A DNA stretch of 64,000 nt, from assembly GCF_000764305.2 (NCBI RefSeq), contig NW_025932756.1, positions 558,001-622,000 on the forward strand, read 5' to 3'. Positions 24,201 through 36,413 of the stretch are shown piece after piece (within the stretch, counting starts at the first letter, position 1; each line of letters starts with the position of its first letter). Source of the stretch: Hyalella azteca. Its lineage: Eukaryota > Arthropoda > Malacostraca > Amphipoda > Hyalellidae. The notes under the pieces were generated by a model. It was not told where the DNA came from. It did not search any database and worked only from the letters and a program-made list of their open reading frames with translations. Made by a program: the position numbers and the translations under genes.

Positions 24201-25600
24201 TCGTTATAAACTAGAGCAATAATTTCACACGGGATTCATTTATGAATTTTCAAGCTATTTTAATGTTTGTATGTTTCAATTCCCTGATCCAAACTTCAAA
24301 ATTTGACTCCTATAGAAAGTTCAAGGTAAAGAGATTGTTTTTTATTAAATTAATTATAAAAATTCTGTTTAAATTCTACATTCTTCTTTGGCCTTTATCC
24401 AAGTATGCGATGGTACAATTTAAAGTTTCAAAAAGCTTTAATTATTCAGACTTATAACAATATGCCTTATAAACAACATGGAGAGAGAACGTATGAAACG
24501 AACTTCACTCGCTTTTTCGGAGTATTACTTTAATGTGAATGAGCAGGATTATTTAAAAGTAATGTTTTTAATGTGAATTAGCAGGATTTTTATCTGCACG
24601 ACATTTAAAGCAAGAATTAAGTTTATGAAATATTTTTTTAAATAGATTAAGGATAGTCATTATGCGGCCTTGACTCTAGATGTCAGTTTCACCGGCCTGT
24701 CGTTCAATGAAGGAACTTCTATTTAAATGCCCAAGATAGCACGACAATTTCTTTCAAAATCATTAGTATGAGTAAAATCTTTCTCTGATATATACTACTA
24801 GTTTCCTGGCGCTGCTGAAGTTCAACCTTGTTGCCCAGACGCAGAACACATAATATTGCGACTTGGTTCATTTGTTAGCGTCCAATCTATAGCAGACAAC
24901 GGACCCGCAATGCATTGGCAAGGGTGACACAAGGAGGGCGTTGTGAACGCTTGTGTCTCGTCCTGATGATTGGTAATGACTGATAATGTCACTCACTTGC
25001 TTGTACTCCGCTCAACACACATGAAAAATCGAGACCTTTGCGATTGAAGCGAGAATGTTAGTGCTGCAAATGTCTGTGTTTATTTTTCTTCCATGCAAGC
25101 TTCGCTGGCCAACAATGCAGACGCTGTGACCCAGAGCTCAAGTTTGTGTTCAATTCTGCTTCAAATCTTGGACTTGATGGCATATTTCATTTTGCATGAA
25201 TTTCTTAATGAATCTCACGTATGTACAACGGATCATGTTTGTTCTCTATGTTTTCAGTACTAAATGGACAGTAATGAACCATTAAAACAACATGAGCGGG
25301 GTTTTTGAAAGCCTTTTCAATACGTTGCATGGGTCCACGAAAGAAGTAAAATCGAGAACGCATGTGGAATGACATGCATTAGATGATTAGAGAATTTCTT
25401 CTTGGCTGAATTAAAACAACCAAATAAATAAATGGAGGTTTGAAAGCGTATATTTTTCTAAATTGTAATTTCACAAGTGGCTCGTATATTTATTGAAGAA
25501 TATTCTGGTATTAATCTTTTAGTTCCAACTGAGGCCATTCCCAGTGTAAGTATTAAATTTACTAATGATTTAAAGCGAGAAAACTGAACGTTGTACTACA

Positions 25601-25640
25601 TATGCATGCAGGCAAGCATGTGGGCACGCGTGCCTGCACG
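25601..25640. repeat. GC-rich palindrome cluster
   Basis: Contains the perfect 12-bp palindrome GGCACGCGTGCC (25623-25634) and a wider pair GCAGGCA (25608) and TGCCTGC (25631). It stands out in an AT-rich intron. Confidence 0.6.
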
Positions 25641-27030
25641 CCTCGTTTACCTACTGATTAGGGTAATCAGGTTATTTATTACAGTCTAGTGAGCTAAATA
25701 CGGCACCCAGCAATAAGAAGATAGACTTCCATGTGTGCGCACTCCACACGGCGCTTGCAGACAGCTCGACTGGCCACCATCACACGTTATGCACTAACTC
25801 ATTTGCATATTAGTGCAGAAGAATAAAACGTGTAGTGTAAATGTGAGCTCAGCTTAGAACGACATAAATTCGAGCATTTTCGTACAGCTACAGTATTTAA
25901 ACGCGTTTAATTTGGGTTACGGTGTGACCGTTTGAGTCAATTTCTAAAACTAGCTTTGGATGACATTAAAACTGCTAGAGTTCAGAAATTTTCATATCCC
26001 CATTATAAAGTCTTCGTCAAGGCACTATTGTCTGTCAATTAGAACAAATCTTAATTTTTCTTCTAACTTACTCGCTTTGGTAAATTTTCAGCACAAATAA
26101 CCTGGAGCCTTGAGCTTTAATTATCACTTCCTATGGTAAGGAGATCGCCTTGACTCAATCTCGAAAAAAATATGCAGATTTTAACGAAAGACTTATCGAC
26201 AATTTTTCGAGATTTTTATTGCGATGACGAGTGCTAAGTGAGCTCAAGGCGAGGCGCTAAAGCCAAAGTCCTTCAGATATACGGGGAGAGAAGCCATTCT
26301 TACTGGCACACTTACGGATCACATCAGTCTCAGGTATTGGGAACATCATCAATATTCAGACAAATTTTTTTACTTTACCTCGTTTGCATTTTTATTGTAG
26401 TGGTGGGCGATTGCTTATGTGTAGGCGAAAAGTATCCGTGGATTTATTATTATTATTATATTTTTTTTGGCATTCATTGTTAAAAGGGCTAAATATCTAA
26501 ATGGACATTAAGAACTTACTAGAAGATCAGCCGGTGTCGGCACCATCCATATAAAGTATTCATCCCATAATTTTAACATTTATATTTATCAAAAATTCCT
26601 CAAGACTCACTTAATGGCTTGGAAAGCTTTTTTTTAACTATTTCAAAATTATACACCTGCACATGAATATTTCTCAGTGTTTTGACAATTTATTAAATTA
26701 ATCCGCATTTTCATAAAGAACCAAGCGTGGTCTTTAGCTCGATTGAGCTATTAGCGTGTTTATTATGTGTAATAATCTAAAACAATTGCATTAATTTTTT
26801 TCTACCTACATAATTAAGAATTGTAGACATATTTTACTGAAACATTTTATATCATGAATACTTGCATGAAATTGTTTTAGCTAATTTTTCATATTGTTCT
26901 GAAATATTTCATATGTTTTGCTCGGTCTCAATTGTCTTTCTCAGTTTATAAATGATTACGGCTCTTGTGCTCATTTTTTATCCTTTTCATTGGAAAAATC
27001 TACCCTTTTTACTTTGTGAAACCTGCATTC

Positions 27031-27165
27031 GTTTAGGAGTAATAGATACATTTTCCATAATAATTAGGGGTTAATTATTTAACTGGTAGTCGTTTAGGAG
27101 TAATAGATACATTTCCCATAGTAATTATAGGCTCTTTATTTAACTGATAGTCGTTTAAAATATAT
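27031..27165. repeat. 61-bp tandem repeat, two and a partial third copy
   Basis: GTTTAGGAGTAATAGATAC starts copies at 27031 and 27092. The third, truncated copy starts at 27153. The array ends about 65 bp before the Fu1 exon of gene A. Confidence 0.8.
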
Positions 27166-27229
27166 CATTACTGATAGTAATCAGGACTTACGTGGTCCCT
27201 TGTCCCGCAGAGATGGCAGTGCTGCTGAG

Positions 27230-27399
27230 CTGCAGCGCGGGGTGTAGCGCGTGCTCGGCAGTGAACGGCTGCCTGTCGTGTCGCGCGCCATACTTCCTCT
27301 CCCTGCGACGGGAAGGCGCGCGACAGCTCGCCTCCTGCCACAAGTCCTGCCCCGCTGGCTTCTACAAAACTCGAGACCTAGAGAAACGCTTTTGTATCA
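27230..27399 (+). CDS. R-spondin-like gene A, exon 2 (Fu1)
   Basis: This exon encodes the first furin-like cysteine-rich repeat, residues 44 to 100 of the model. The pattern C-x3-C-x2-C-x5-C-x2-C, then SC-x3-CPAGFYKTR and a closing C, matches Fu1 of R-spondins, including the typical NGCLSC. In vertebrate R-spondins Fu1 binds the ubiquitin ligases ZNRF3/RNF43 through one Arg and one Gln five residues apart. The equivalents here are R71 and Q76 (in RREGARQL). The donor is ATCA|GTGAGT, phase 1. Positions 27229 to 27374 are identical, base for base, to gene B. The exon is GC-rich against an AT-rich background. Another possible acceptor (CCCGCAG at 27210) would add six codons but needs a phase 1 partner exon. 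Confidence 0.85.
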
Positions 27400-27477
27400 G
27401 TGAGTTAATACTGTGCTTCGTTAACTCTTTGTTTACTTACTAACAGTCCTTTATGTACGAATAGCATTGACTATACA

Positions 27478-27484
27478 TTGTACG

Positions 27485-27523
<39 letters not shown>

Positions 27524-27529
27524 TACGAA
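27478..27529. repeat. Poly(T) tract flanked by direct repeats
   Basis: 36 consecutive T (27487-27522) lie between two copies of TTGTACGAA (27478 and 27521). This is the look of a poly(A)-only retroposon insertion on the - strand with a target duplication. Replication slippage between repeats is the alternative. Confidence 0.7.
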
Positions 27530-28249
27530 TTGATTGAGGTAAATGTGACAAGGATAAATGTATCCGAACAGAAAAGGTTGAATAATGTTCGTGACGATCT
27601 TGACCGTAATGACTGGAGCTGCAAGCATGGCGCAAACTTCCTTGATTTTAATTATTGTGGAGGTTTCATTGGATTCTATTCTACGTAAGGAGTTTTACTG
27701 GTCTTTCTTTAATTAACGTATTTTGTTTCTAAAATAATTAACTTTATGATTGGATGGCAGGATTTTTGAAAAACGGAATTCTCAAATTGCAGGGATTATC
27801 CTTTCCTGACGTCGCCGGACAGACCTGTACGCCATTGATAAAACTCTAATTAAATTTAAAACAAAATGGTTAATTTATTCGATTGTTACAATAAATGCGG
27901 ATCATATTCTTTCAATATTAAAACTAGCACCCTTTTCATTTCAATGTTCCGAATGTAAGTAGAGTTAATTAATTGTCTGTAATCCCAACTGCAGGAGTAG
28001 GGGAGGTATTGCTACATAGTAATGAACTTTCGGTTATATAGCAAACATTAGGAGCGGATGCTCCATCACTATTCTAATGCCCACTTATTCATTGACATGA
28101 CAATTTTTTAACTAAAAACGGATTCGTCCACTTTGCAACTACCTTTCCGCACCGTGTGCATGGGTGTCCGCACATAATATTTGTTAACCATTTTTTTAAT
28201 TCATATACCTACCCTTGTATTATAGAAATTTGCGAGTAAGATAATGTAA

Positions 28250-28470
28250 GTTCTTATGGACTAAAATAAAATACGTTTTTTATGGAGTAAGATAATATCC
28301 ATTTTATGGAGTATGGTAACATTCGTTTTTTATGGGTTGAGATAACGAAAGATTTTATGGAGTGGGATAAAGTAAGATTTTATGGAGTGGATTGGAGTTT
28401 TTATTGAGCAAGATAACGTACGTTTTATTGGGTATTATAACGTAATTTTCTTTATAGAGCAAGATACTCG
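28250..28470. repeat. Degenerate 25-bp tandem repeat, about eight units
   Basis: Units follow the pattern TTTTATGGAGTAAGATAA plus about 7 variable bases. The array ends 38 bp before the Fu2 exon of gene A, so it may crowd that intron's branch-site region. Confidence 0.75.
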
Positions 28471-28508
28471 TACAAATACAGTACTAATTTTCACCTGTAC
28501 TGCTGGAG

Positions 28509-28679
28509 GCTGTCATCTGCACGGCTGCCTCGAGTGCTCGTCAGGCCGCTACTGCGACAGGTGCTCGCCGCCTCTGCAGCTCTACAGAGGACGCTGCAGG
28601 GGCGCCTGTCCTACAGGCACTCTCCCACACCGCAACACCTGCGTCAGGAAGAGGAAGCGTCTCCCTCACGCGTCGTCAG
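28509..28679 (+). CDS. R-spondin-like gene A, exon 3 (Fu2)
   Basis: 171 bp, symmetric (phase 1 to phase 1), residues 101 to 157. It encodes a complete second furin-like repeat with eight cysteines: SCHLHGCLEC, YCDRC, YRGRCRGACPTGT and NTC. Vertebrate Fu2 binds LGR4/5/6 through two Phe four residues apart. The equivalent positions here are S111 and Y115, so the LGR contact is at best partial. The repeat ends in VRKRKR, a basic run that fits a furin cleavage site or the start of the heparin-binding tail. The acceptor is CTGGAG|GC. The donor CGTCAG|GTTACT is weaker than usual. No thrombospondin type 1 domain follows. Confidence 0.82.
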
Positions 28680-31056
28680 GTTACTGTAACTTTAGGATTT
28701 ATTAATTTGGGATATTTTTTGCTGCTTTTATTTTTGGGTGTATTGGAAAAGTTTCTTTAGAAAACTGAAAAAAGAACAGATGATTTTTGACTGGACTGAA
28801 ATCCGGGTGACGAGCATGTTACAGAGTACAGAATTTAGCTTGTCAACGAGTCTAAAGTATCTGCAAGAAAGACAACAAACATGTTTTTCGAGCGGAGTAG
28901 TTTAAAAAGTCTACGGATTGTTACTGGAATTTTCTGTTCTCTTATCATTCCTGCCACTAGCATACCCTGATGTATACCTTTTTTTCTAATTCGATATTAA
29001 ACACTTGTCAAACTGTTTTGAGTGCCTGTTGAAAATTTGCACTTACCGTTTTATATTGAATTAATTTATCTATCGCAACCTCATGATGGACAGAATATCA
29101 AAATTTAAATCTCTTGTATACTTTTATATTTCTTTATTGCAGCAGTAAATTAAAATAGATCGTTTAACTTAAATACTAAGTTTCACTACCACTTCCACTC
29201 TTCCAATATTCTGAAATTCTTTGCTGCCAAAACCGGATTTCAACGCTGCAAGATAACTTTATCGGCCATGTATGTTGAATTTGAATGCTAATTTATAATT
29301 GTGCTGGAAGCTTTGTCCATATACGTCAAACAACGGCTCGAAACTCCATCAATTCTTACATTCAAATAAAAAATCCCACCTCCATTTGAAACAAAGGCAA
29401 TTCATACAAGTTAACTTCTGGCTCATGCACTGGAGAATTAATGGCTAAGGCTAGTCACTGCTGCCGCGAGATGAGTCAGAGACATTCTGCAGGCTTGGTT
29501 CCTAAGCCTGTAATGTTTCTAGTGCAGCAATTGGCGGCAGTTACAGTTGGCGTATGTCATTAGGCCTCATCTTAAGCCTCACTTTGCTCATTCAACAACA
29601 TTTCTTCATGTCTGCAAAGAACGTTTGTTCGAAAGTCTGGCTTCTTAATTGCAGCGTAGCGAGAACTGAACGCAGGAAATGTAATCCGATTATTGGTAAT
29701 ATGCATATAATCTGTATCTCCGATGGCCCGTAGGTCTGTATTTTGTTTCCCTGACACACATAATTGTACAGATAGAAGCAGCACTTGATTCGTTAACAAA
29801 TATTTATCTTTTTAAGGTTTTATTTTTTGAGCATATGTGAAGCTACCAAAAGTGGGAGACTGTATTTATTGTTTTTTTTTTTTTTTTTTGAGATAGCACC
29901 TTTTACTCTGTTTTTGAACTGCTGTACCTTATTAATTTTACATTGGCCCAATTTTTGCGCAATTTTCCTTGTAGATTTAAAATTGACATATGTTTACTTA
30001 TGCTATTTAAGTTATCGAATAATTCACTGAACAAACCTACATTTTCATTTCGGCCTATAATTTTAATGTAAATTATAAACTTTTGCTGGCGAATGCTGTG
30101 CATATATTATTTGGGATCGATTGAGCCATAAAATAATGGTTCAAAATACTATAATGGTTCTAATACCATATAAAATACTATATAATAATGATTCCATTAT
30201 AACCTCAAGTTTGTATAACACACACTAGAAACAAATTTAACGATAATATTGTTCACTCGAAGTTTCTCCAATTTTTGCAGAGCCCATGTTTTTAGTCGAA
30301 CCCAAATATGCAAGATAGGCCAGTCAACACAAACAAAAACCATAATCTCCTCCCCGTTTTGGGAGTTCATCTATGCGGTTGCAAGGTACTCACTTCAAAA
30401 ATCGAATCCAAATTAAAAAATCTACTCTACTACAGAGGAACATGAATAACGTTCTCTAAAAATTCGATCCCAGTTGCCTTCATTCTCAAAAAATTCAATC
30501 CGAATTGCCACAATACGTCGAATAGCAGCGCCGACAGACGGTGCCCTCGTCTTGCCACGCCACGTTTGATGGTGCCTTGTCTGAGCAAACTTTTTGCAGC
30601 TCTTGCAGGCTGTTCTGTGGACAGTGTGAGCGATAAGAGTTATCAAAGTGTGGAAATATTGGGGCGTCATTTCCTGGAACTTTAGGTCGCTTCCTGTGCC
30701 ATGTTTGACACTCCGGACCAGCTCACACACCAGTGCTTTCTACTCCAGAAACTTCATGAAGAAGCAGCACAATAGTTTTGTACATACTCGTAGATTTTAG
30801 TAATAAGGCTGAATCTAAAATGTATGTAATGTTAAACCGAAGTTGTAATGTAAGAATAATATCCCCATAGTATTCCTTCCGAATTATTCTCGGCGTTATA
30901 TTTAATACCTGTATAACTGCGAAGTTTCCTTCCATTCCATGCTAGGCTAAAGTAACGGCTCCTTTGGGATATAGGATACAATATGATCTAGTATTTAATT
31001 ACTGTTTCTCTACAGCTATCATTAATTGACTCGATAATTAAATGACTTCTTTGCAG
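28680..31056 (+). other. Gene A intron 3
   Basis: 2.4 kb, AT-rich. The - strand open frame at 30422 to 30730 inside it has no domain and includes repeated AATTCGATCC-like words (30400 to 30510). A short T run lies near 29873. Confidence 0.7.
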
Positions 31057-31733
31057 GTTCCCATGACGACTTATGGCTCGGAAACGTGACCTCGAACCTC
31101 ATCGAGGATGCGACTCCAGACCGCCATCACTCCTCACTAAAGTTCGACAAGAAAAAAATGCAAGATTTCTCATCACCGAAATCACGTCGAGATAGGAAAC
31201 AGAAAGAAGATTACCTTCAAAATATTTGGAGAGAATTCAACAATAAGCGGCTTGGTGGTTTCAATAAAACAATTTGGTCGGGACTTGCAGAAACTGTCAG
31301 AGAAAATCCGAATACGACTTCTTTCGGGCGAATGAGTTACTACAGCAGTGGCCCAACTATTAATGATTCGTCAGCGCAGCAGGAGGTGTACGGTGTCATG
31401 GTGCATAGTCCCGAGGAAAATTCATTGTTTCATGACAGGATTGCGAAAAATCAACGCCAGGCGGCGTGGAAGTTGATACGGCGTCGCGGTCGAGTCAAGC
31501 GACGACATGGTAAACGTCGGCGACGGAGGCGAAGGAATAGAATGCGAAACAAGAAACGAAAGTTTTCAAAACGATTAATAGACTTAGAGCCGAGGATGAA
31601 TATCAGCGAAATGGAAGAAAACATGATTCAGATGGAGCAGGGCCGAAAGTCGAGAAGAAAAATTTTGAGGAAAAGGAGGAAAGGAAGAAGAAGACAAAGA
31701 ATCAAAAATCAAACTCGAAATGAAGTTACTTGA
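31057..31733 (+). CDS. R-spondin-like gene A, exon 4 (basic tail)
   Basis: Terminal coding exon, residues 158 to 382, from the acceptor CTTTGCAG|GT to TGA at 31731. The first half is Ser/Asn-rich with N-glycosylation sequons (NVT, NKT, NTT, NDS). The second half is extremely basic, with long Arg/Lys runs around 31480 to 31560 and again near the C-terminus. In R-spondins such tails bind heparan sulfate and hold the ligand at the cell surface. The usual thrombospondin type 1 domain (WSxWxxC, CSxTCG) is absent and the exon contains no cysteine. The sequence is not alignable to the tail of gene B beyond its composition. The stop lies 3.5 kb from that of convergent gene B. Confidence 0.8.
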
Positions 31734-34700
31734 TGATACTACAATTCCTACCGACATTGTACTTGTGTTGTGTTTGTACTCATTATATTTTAAGCAATGT
31801 TTCATCCCATCGTTTGAAAAGTGTGTGAACTTCTAGCAAGATTATAAAATGACTGTGAAAACGTTTGTTAATGTCTATGATCGTAACAGGTTTTTAATCT
31901 ATACTATATTATATTTTTTCATCTCAAGTTATGAATTGTTCTATAGAAATTTATTTTAACGCCGCTAGTGCGACCTTCAGGCGAGGGGTAACCTAAGTAT
32001 TGCATTTTTTAATCAATTGTGTTCGCTTAGCGACCGATCAAAATGTGTGAGATCGTGATATTGCGTACAGGAGTGAAAAGGAAATATGAATGCATTGCTG
32101 TGCAGATCACTGGCCAACTTTTCAATGCTGTCGAAAATTAAGTTTCATATTGAAATCACTAGTATAAGTTCGGAAACTAGATGACGATTGAAATAATTAC
32201 ATAATCGCATTACCCATTCGGATCTTGTGCACACTTGCATGCACTAGCTTTTCCGCGTGCGCAGGTCAACGTGTGCTGTTTCTCCAGCTATTTTAAACTT
32301 TTATCATTGAAGTTACTCTCTAAATTATCAATTGCGACAAAATTTATAAATTATTTTATGGAACATTTATTTAAATGTTCTACACTGTTCAGAAGAAACA
32401 ATAATGTTGGTAGAAATAATGTTTAGCAGAAACAAACTTCGTAATGAATCCATGAATATCCAAAGTTGGTGAACGCAACACTAAAACGGGCAGTTTTTTT
32501 TTTCTTCCTAAGAATATCGTGCACGTATAATATAATGTACGTGGCATATTTTTCAAGATTCCATCCCCTTTGGAACTAATTTTCATTACATTTTTTCAAC
32601 AGTTATCGGATCAATCAAAGAAATTTCAATCTTTATAGCCTAATTTGGCAAACCAAAAGCATTCCTGTTGAAGACCACCTTGGTAACGACAGTTCGCGTA
32701 GGATATTAATATGAATATAGTGATATTCTCGTATAGTAAATCTCATATTTATTAAGATGATCAAGTGAAAATATTTCATGTATATATTTGTGTAATTCTG
32801 CCTTCATGCTCTTACCTCGCTTTTCTTTGTCACACGCAGCTCTTTGCGAACTACGCATGAATGTCTTCCCTGGTACTGTTGCAAATTTATTATTTAACAC
32901 AATTTTCTTCTCGCCAATAATAAAACTATTAATTCTGCCCGGGACAAACAGTTGTGTTGAATTAGTTATAAGATTTCTTTTTGTACGTTTGGACCGTTAT
33001 CTTGTTCTATTAACTTATTTTCATTAAAGTGTCTTCCATTTTGATATCAAAGTTTTCATATGCAGCTAATTAGATCAATAAATTTTAATGCTCATATAGA
33101 AATTTTAGCCTGGCACTGTTTTCCTATTCAAATTAACTAAATAACGTCGAGTATTTATTTTACTTTATTTTCTCTATCAGGAGGCTTTGATAGTCAAATG
33201 TTCGAATCTCAAGCGCTCGACAAAAAACGTGCATACATTTAGGCCGACGTGGAGGCGTCAATGGTCGCCAAAGTAGCCCTTCGCTCTAAAATATCGCCCA
33301 TTGCGGCCGTATATATCATTTCTGAAACTACTGCAAATCAGTGAAAAAATTCTTGCTGCCTTCAGTGTTTCGTCAACAATCGGCATCTTCAAAACTGACT
33401 CTCAGAAGCATCTCTTGTCGGCCACACACTTTTATAAGAACCAACTGAGTTTCGTGAAGTAAAATCACTTAGAACTTTGTTAGAACCCCACTTCGCGACC
33501 TAACCTCAAGTAGTCAGAAAGTTATCAACAATCCATTCGAATTTTTTAACTATTTTTTTGGCAGGGGTGGGATTATAAGAAAACATAAATGGAGATTCAG
33601 TATATTTAACGCCTACTTTTGGCTTGGAGCGTGAAAAAAAAAACAAATTAACCTCTGAAATGATCAAATGAAATTATCCCTTTAAACTCTGATTTTCAAC
33701 TCTATCCTCTAAATAAAAGAACTTGTGCGCTTTCAAACTCATTTCCCAGGACCTCACTCGTACTATGCACGAGGAAGCGATTAGTTAAGAAGGCGATGCC
33801 ATCACAGTTGAACACCAAAACAAAATATTATTCGCCATCCAAGCTGCGTTGAAGGCACTTTATTTTTATTTAATGGTAGGTAAGTAGAGATGCGTAAGGA
33901 CGGGCGTCGTCGAGATGAATTGCGACTCGTTCTAAATAAACTATAACTTCTATAAGTATGTAACTCATTTAGCAATATAAAAAAATTATTTCGGGGAATT
34001 CTGTTTGCTGCGTTTATGAGCCTGTACGAACATTTGCGCGATTATCGACGATCACAAGTAATTCACCTATATTATGGAAAACCATATTATAAATCATCAT
34101 AGTTTATAACTTCTATTCGGTCACTAAATTCACTCCAACCTGATCACAGATATTGTGAGGTATTTGCGAGTAGCCGCGGCAGCCTTAAGATGCCAAAAAA
34201 CTATGATTTTAAATTTTGGGATTTTTCAGCTCTCGTTCCTCGAAATAACGTGCGTTTTAATCGGACGGATTTGGGTTATGCGTGAGTTCCGTGCACCCTG
34301 GATTTATGTGTACTGGAGTCTGAATGACTCAATCGGACTTTTTTGAAAGACAATGCACTTTGCGTGTTCCTGACTCACATATGCTCCAAGACTCATTTTA
34401 TTCTATCGATTAATCTCAAAATGATTCAGATGTAACTCATTAAAATCAGTCGCGTGACAAAAGTGAGTGAGGGAGACCCATTGAAAGTATATCACTTTCT
34501 GTATAAGATACAGTTAGTCACTCTATCATTGACTTGAGTGAACGATATGCCCGACTATCAGACGATGTTCATTATTCTCTAGCTCAGCGACGGTAGAATT
34601 CTTTCAGGCAGTTCGATATTCGATGAAGCTATTTAAATACAAAGCAGGTTAGTTAGTTCACATGTCGTTATATAAAGGAAAGTGGTCCGGAGAGCAATGG

Positions 34701-35215
34701 AGCTTTTCTCACACTTCATTCGAAACAATAACTTTGTCAGTCCAATGCTAGAGAATATAAACCTATATTTAAAGTTACAACATTTCGGATACTTAAATTT
34801 GATTTTAGATATAACTATTTTAAGATATTTATCCTTAACGTTAAAAAAAGAGTACCATTTACGTAACTGAATGAAGCCATTTGTCTATTTCGACGGTAAA
34901 TTTAAAAGCAACTCAACATGTTCGTTCTGATCACGGTTAAAAAAAACTGCTGTAAATCTAACACAATAAAACTATACACAATTGAGAAATAACTTTTAAA
35001 AACTATAAACACAAATTGAAAATTATTTTACAATACAGTCTTTTGCATGGAAGTTCGATATCTATAATATAATTTAATTTTACACCATGCCAGTCTAATC
35101 TCGAAGGACGTATGTTCAATTTACTTCATCAATTTGTATAACGTTCAAAGTTTCTGTTGAAAAAGATGAAAAAATTTGATTTTAATTCAAGTTAAGTTTT
35201 TTAATGATGGTAATT
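31734..35215. other. Spacer between convergent genes A and B
   Basis: Holds the 3' untranslated regions of both genes. No AATAAA lies close behind the gene A stop; a TATAAA variant occurs at about 31844. AATAAA occurs further on at 33078. No other gene is recognised. GC-richer patches at 33190 to 33310 and 34150 to 34300 look like old repeats. Confidence 0.5.
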
Positions 35216-36177
35216 CTAATTACTTAATTCTAATATCTCACCCTGAGCCCTAATTTTGCGACGAGCTCGCCTCCGTGCTTTCATTCGACGCCTTCCTATG
35301 CGAGCTGAACTACTGGATTGCAACTCACAATTCCTACCTGATGCTCTGCATTTAGTCCTGTTTACCCGAACGCCACCCTCATTTTGAGTGGAGTTATTCA
35401 TTGAGAAATTTTGGAAACTCTGAAATTGATTTCTTCGGTGAGATCGGCTGTTGAAACCAGTAGCACGTTTACGGCTTTTGAGAACTACTTGATTGGTCTT
35501 GCTCGTACCTTCGATATCGAGACGAATTGGGTTTCCAAGCTGTCTGGAATCTAGACTTACTTCCTTTTCATGGATCGTTTGGTTCGAATTATCAATAACA
35601 TGTCGGCCATCTTTGGGCAAATTAATTGCGTTTCTAAATCCAACTTTGATGTGCCGACTCGGTCTTGCCAGAGAAACTTGAGGGGGATTCTTGCTCCACT
35701 TGAGAATTTTTCTTCGACTATCTTGGAGAGGGGAGATAGACAAAGGATCGTCTAATCCATTGCCATAATAGTCAAGCTCATTTCTTGAGCGAATTCTTTC
35801 AAGTCTCTTCCATTTTGCTGTGTTTACACCACGGTAGACATTCTTTCTTTTACTAAGAGTAACTTTCTCGTGATTCAGGCTAGTTGACCCCTTCAATGAG
35901 AGTGGTAGATTGAGATTTGTATCAACCAGGACTTCATTTTCGGCCGGGTCAAGCTTTCTTAGTTTCCTAAGCTTCATTTGCTTGCGTCTTCGATTGTTCA
36001 GTCGCCTGTTTCCCCGTCCTCGAAGTCGTCGGCGTCTGGCATTAGAATTTTTCCTTCCTTTCTTACGGCGTCGCAAACGGAGTTTCCGAAATGATGAACT
36101 GTTCAAAGAGAAACCTGAAGATTGGTGCATTCTGAGATCAGTACTTGGCATTGAGCTCGCCGACACAGATGTTTCAT
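35216..36177 (-). CDS. R-spondin-like gene B, exon 4 (basic tail)
   Basis: Terminal coding exon, residues 162 to 481, from the acceptor TTTTTTTCAG|AT to TAG at 35216. It is Ser/Asn/Arg/Lys-rich, with basic clusters near residues 180 to 215 (RRRKKGRK and several Arg runs) and at the C-terminus (RRRMKARRRARRK). Sequons NSS, NQT, NFS, NST and NRT suggest a secreted glycoprotein. Two isolated cysteines (KCRASGRNC) near the C-terminus are the only ones. There is no thrombospondin type 1 domain. The frame stays open upstream of the acceptor into a palindromic transposon, so an ATG at about 36250 in this frame is not the start. Phase 1 joining gives one continuous 481-codon reading frame. Confidence 0.8.
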
Positions 36178-36222
36178 CTGAAAAAAATAAGAAGGTGGAA
36201 AGCGGGAAGTATACACAGATAC

Positions 36223-36413
36223 CAAGGACTACTACACACAGGACATGCATAGCCTATGTCCAGCCTCTGCTAGCAGAGGCGATCGCCTACACTATGAAAA
36301 TGCTGTTGTTTTAGTGGACCACTAAAACAACAGCATTTTCATAGTGTAGGCGATCGCCTCTGCTAGCAGAGGCTGGACATAGGCTATGCATGTCCTGTGT
36401 GTAGTAGTCCTTG
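36223..36413. mobile_element. 191-bp perfect palindrome with 8-bp target duplication (hAT-like foldback)
   Basis: Arms 36223-36317 and 36319-36413 are reverse complements over all 95 bp, around a single central A at 36318. The direct repeat ACAGATAC flanks it exactly (36215-36222 and 36414-36421), which marks it as a transposon insertion. The 8-bp length fits hAT or P-type elements, and the ends read CAAGGACTAC. Inside each arm lie smaller palindromes (CCTCTGCTAGCAGAGG and GGCGATCGCC). It lies in gene B intron 3, with 45 bp between it and the last exon, just ahead of the pyrimidine tract. Confidence 0.93.

Larger units (their letters stand above)
23294..27229 (+). other. Gene A intron 1
   Basis: 3.9 kb. 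It holds an inverted-repeat element (23573 to 23842), an interspersed repeat with a CAAA microsatellite (24000 to 24200), a GC-rich palindrome cluster (25601 to 25640) and a 61-bp tandem repeat (27031 to 27165). It exists only if exon 1 at 23163 is correct. Confidence 0.5.
27400..28508 (+). other. Gene A intron 2
   Basis: Carries a 36-base T run between direct repeats (27478 to 27529) and a 25-bp tandem repeat (28250 to 28470). Nothing else is recognised. Confidence 0.75.

Noticed and set aside
3455..27475. Shared 17-mer GTACGAATAGCATTGAC at 3460 and 27456
   Set aside because: Too short to claim homology in AT-rich DNA, and the flanks do not align.
30450..30510. T-loop-like words (AATTCGATCC) suggesting a tRNA
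   Set aside because: No matching A box, anticodon stem or acceptor stem; the word recurs as part of a repeat.
30422..30730. 102-codon frame on the - strand in gene A intron 3
   Set aside because: No domain, no splice or start context, and it overlaps repeated AATTCGATCC-like words.
36178..36250. ATG at the 5' end of the long gene B tail frame
   Set aside because: The ATG lies inside the palindromic transposon. A clear TTTTTTTCAG acceptor at 36178 and phase agreement with the upstream exon show that the frame is entered by splicing.
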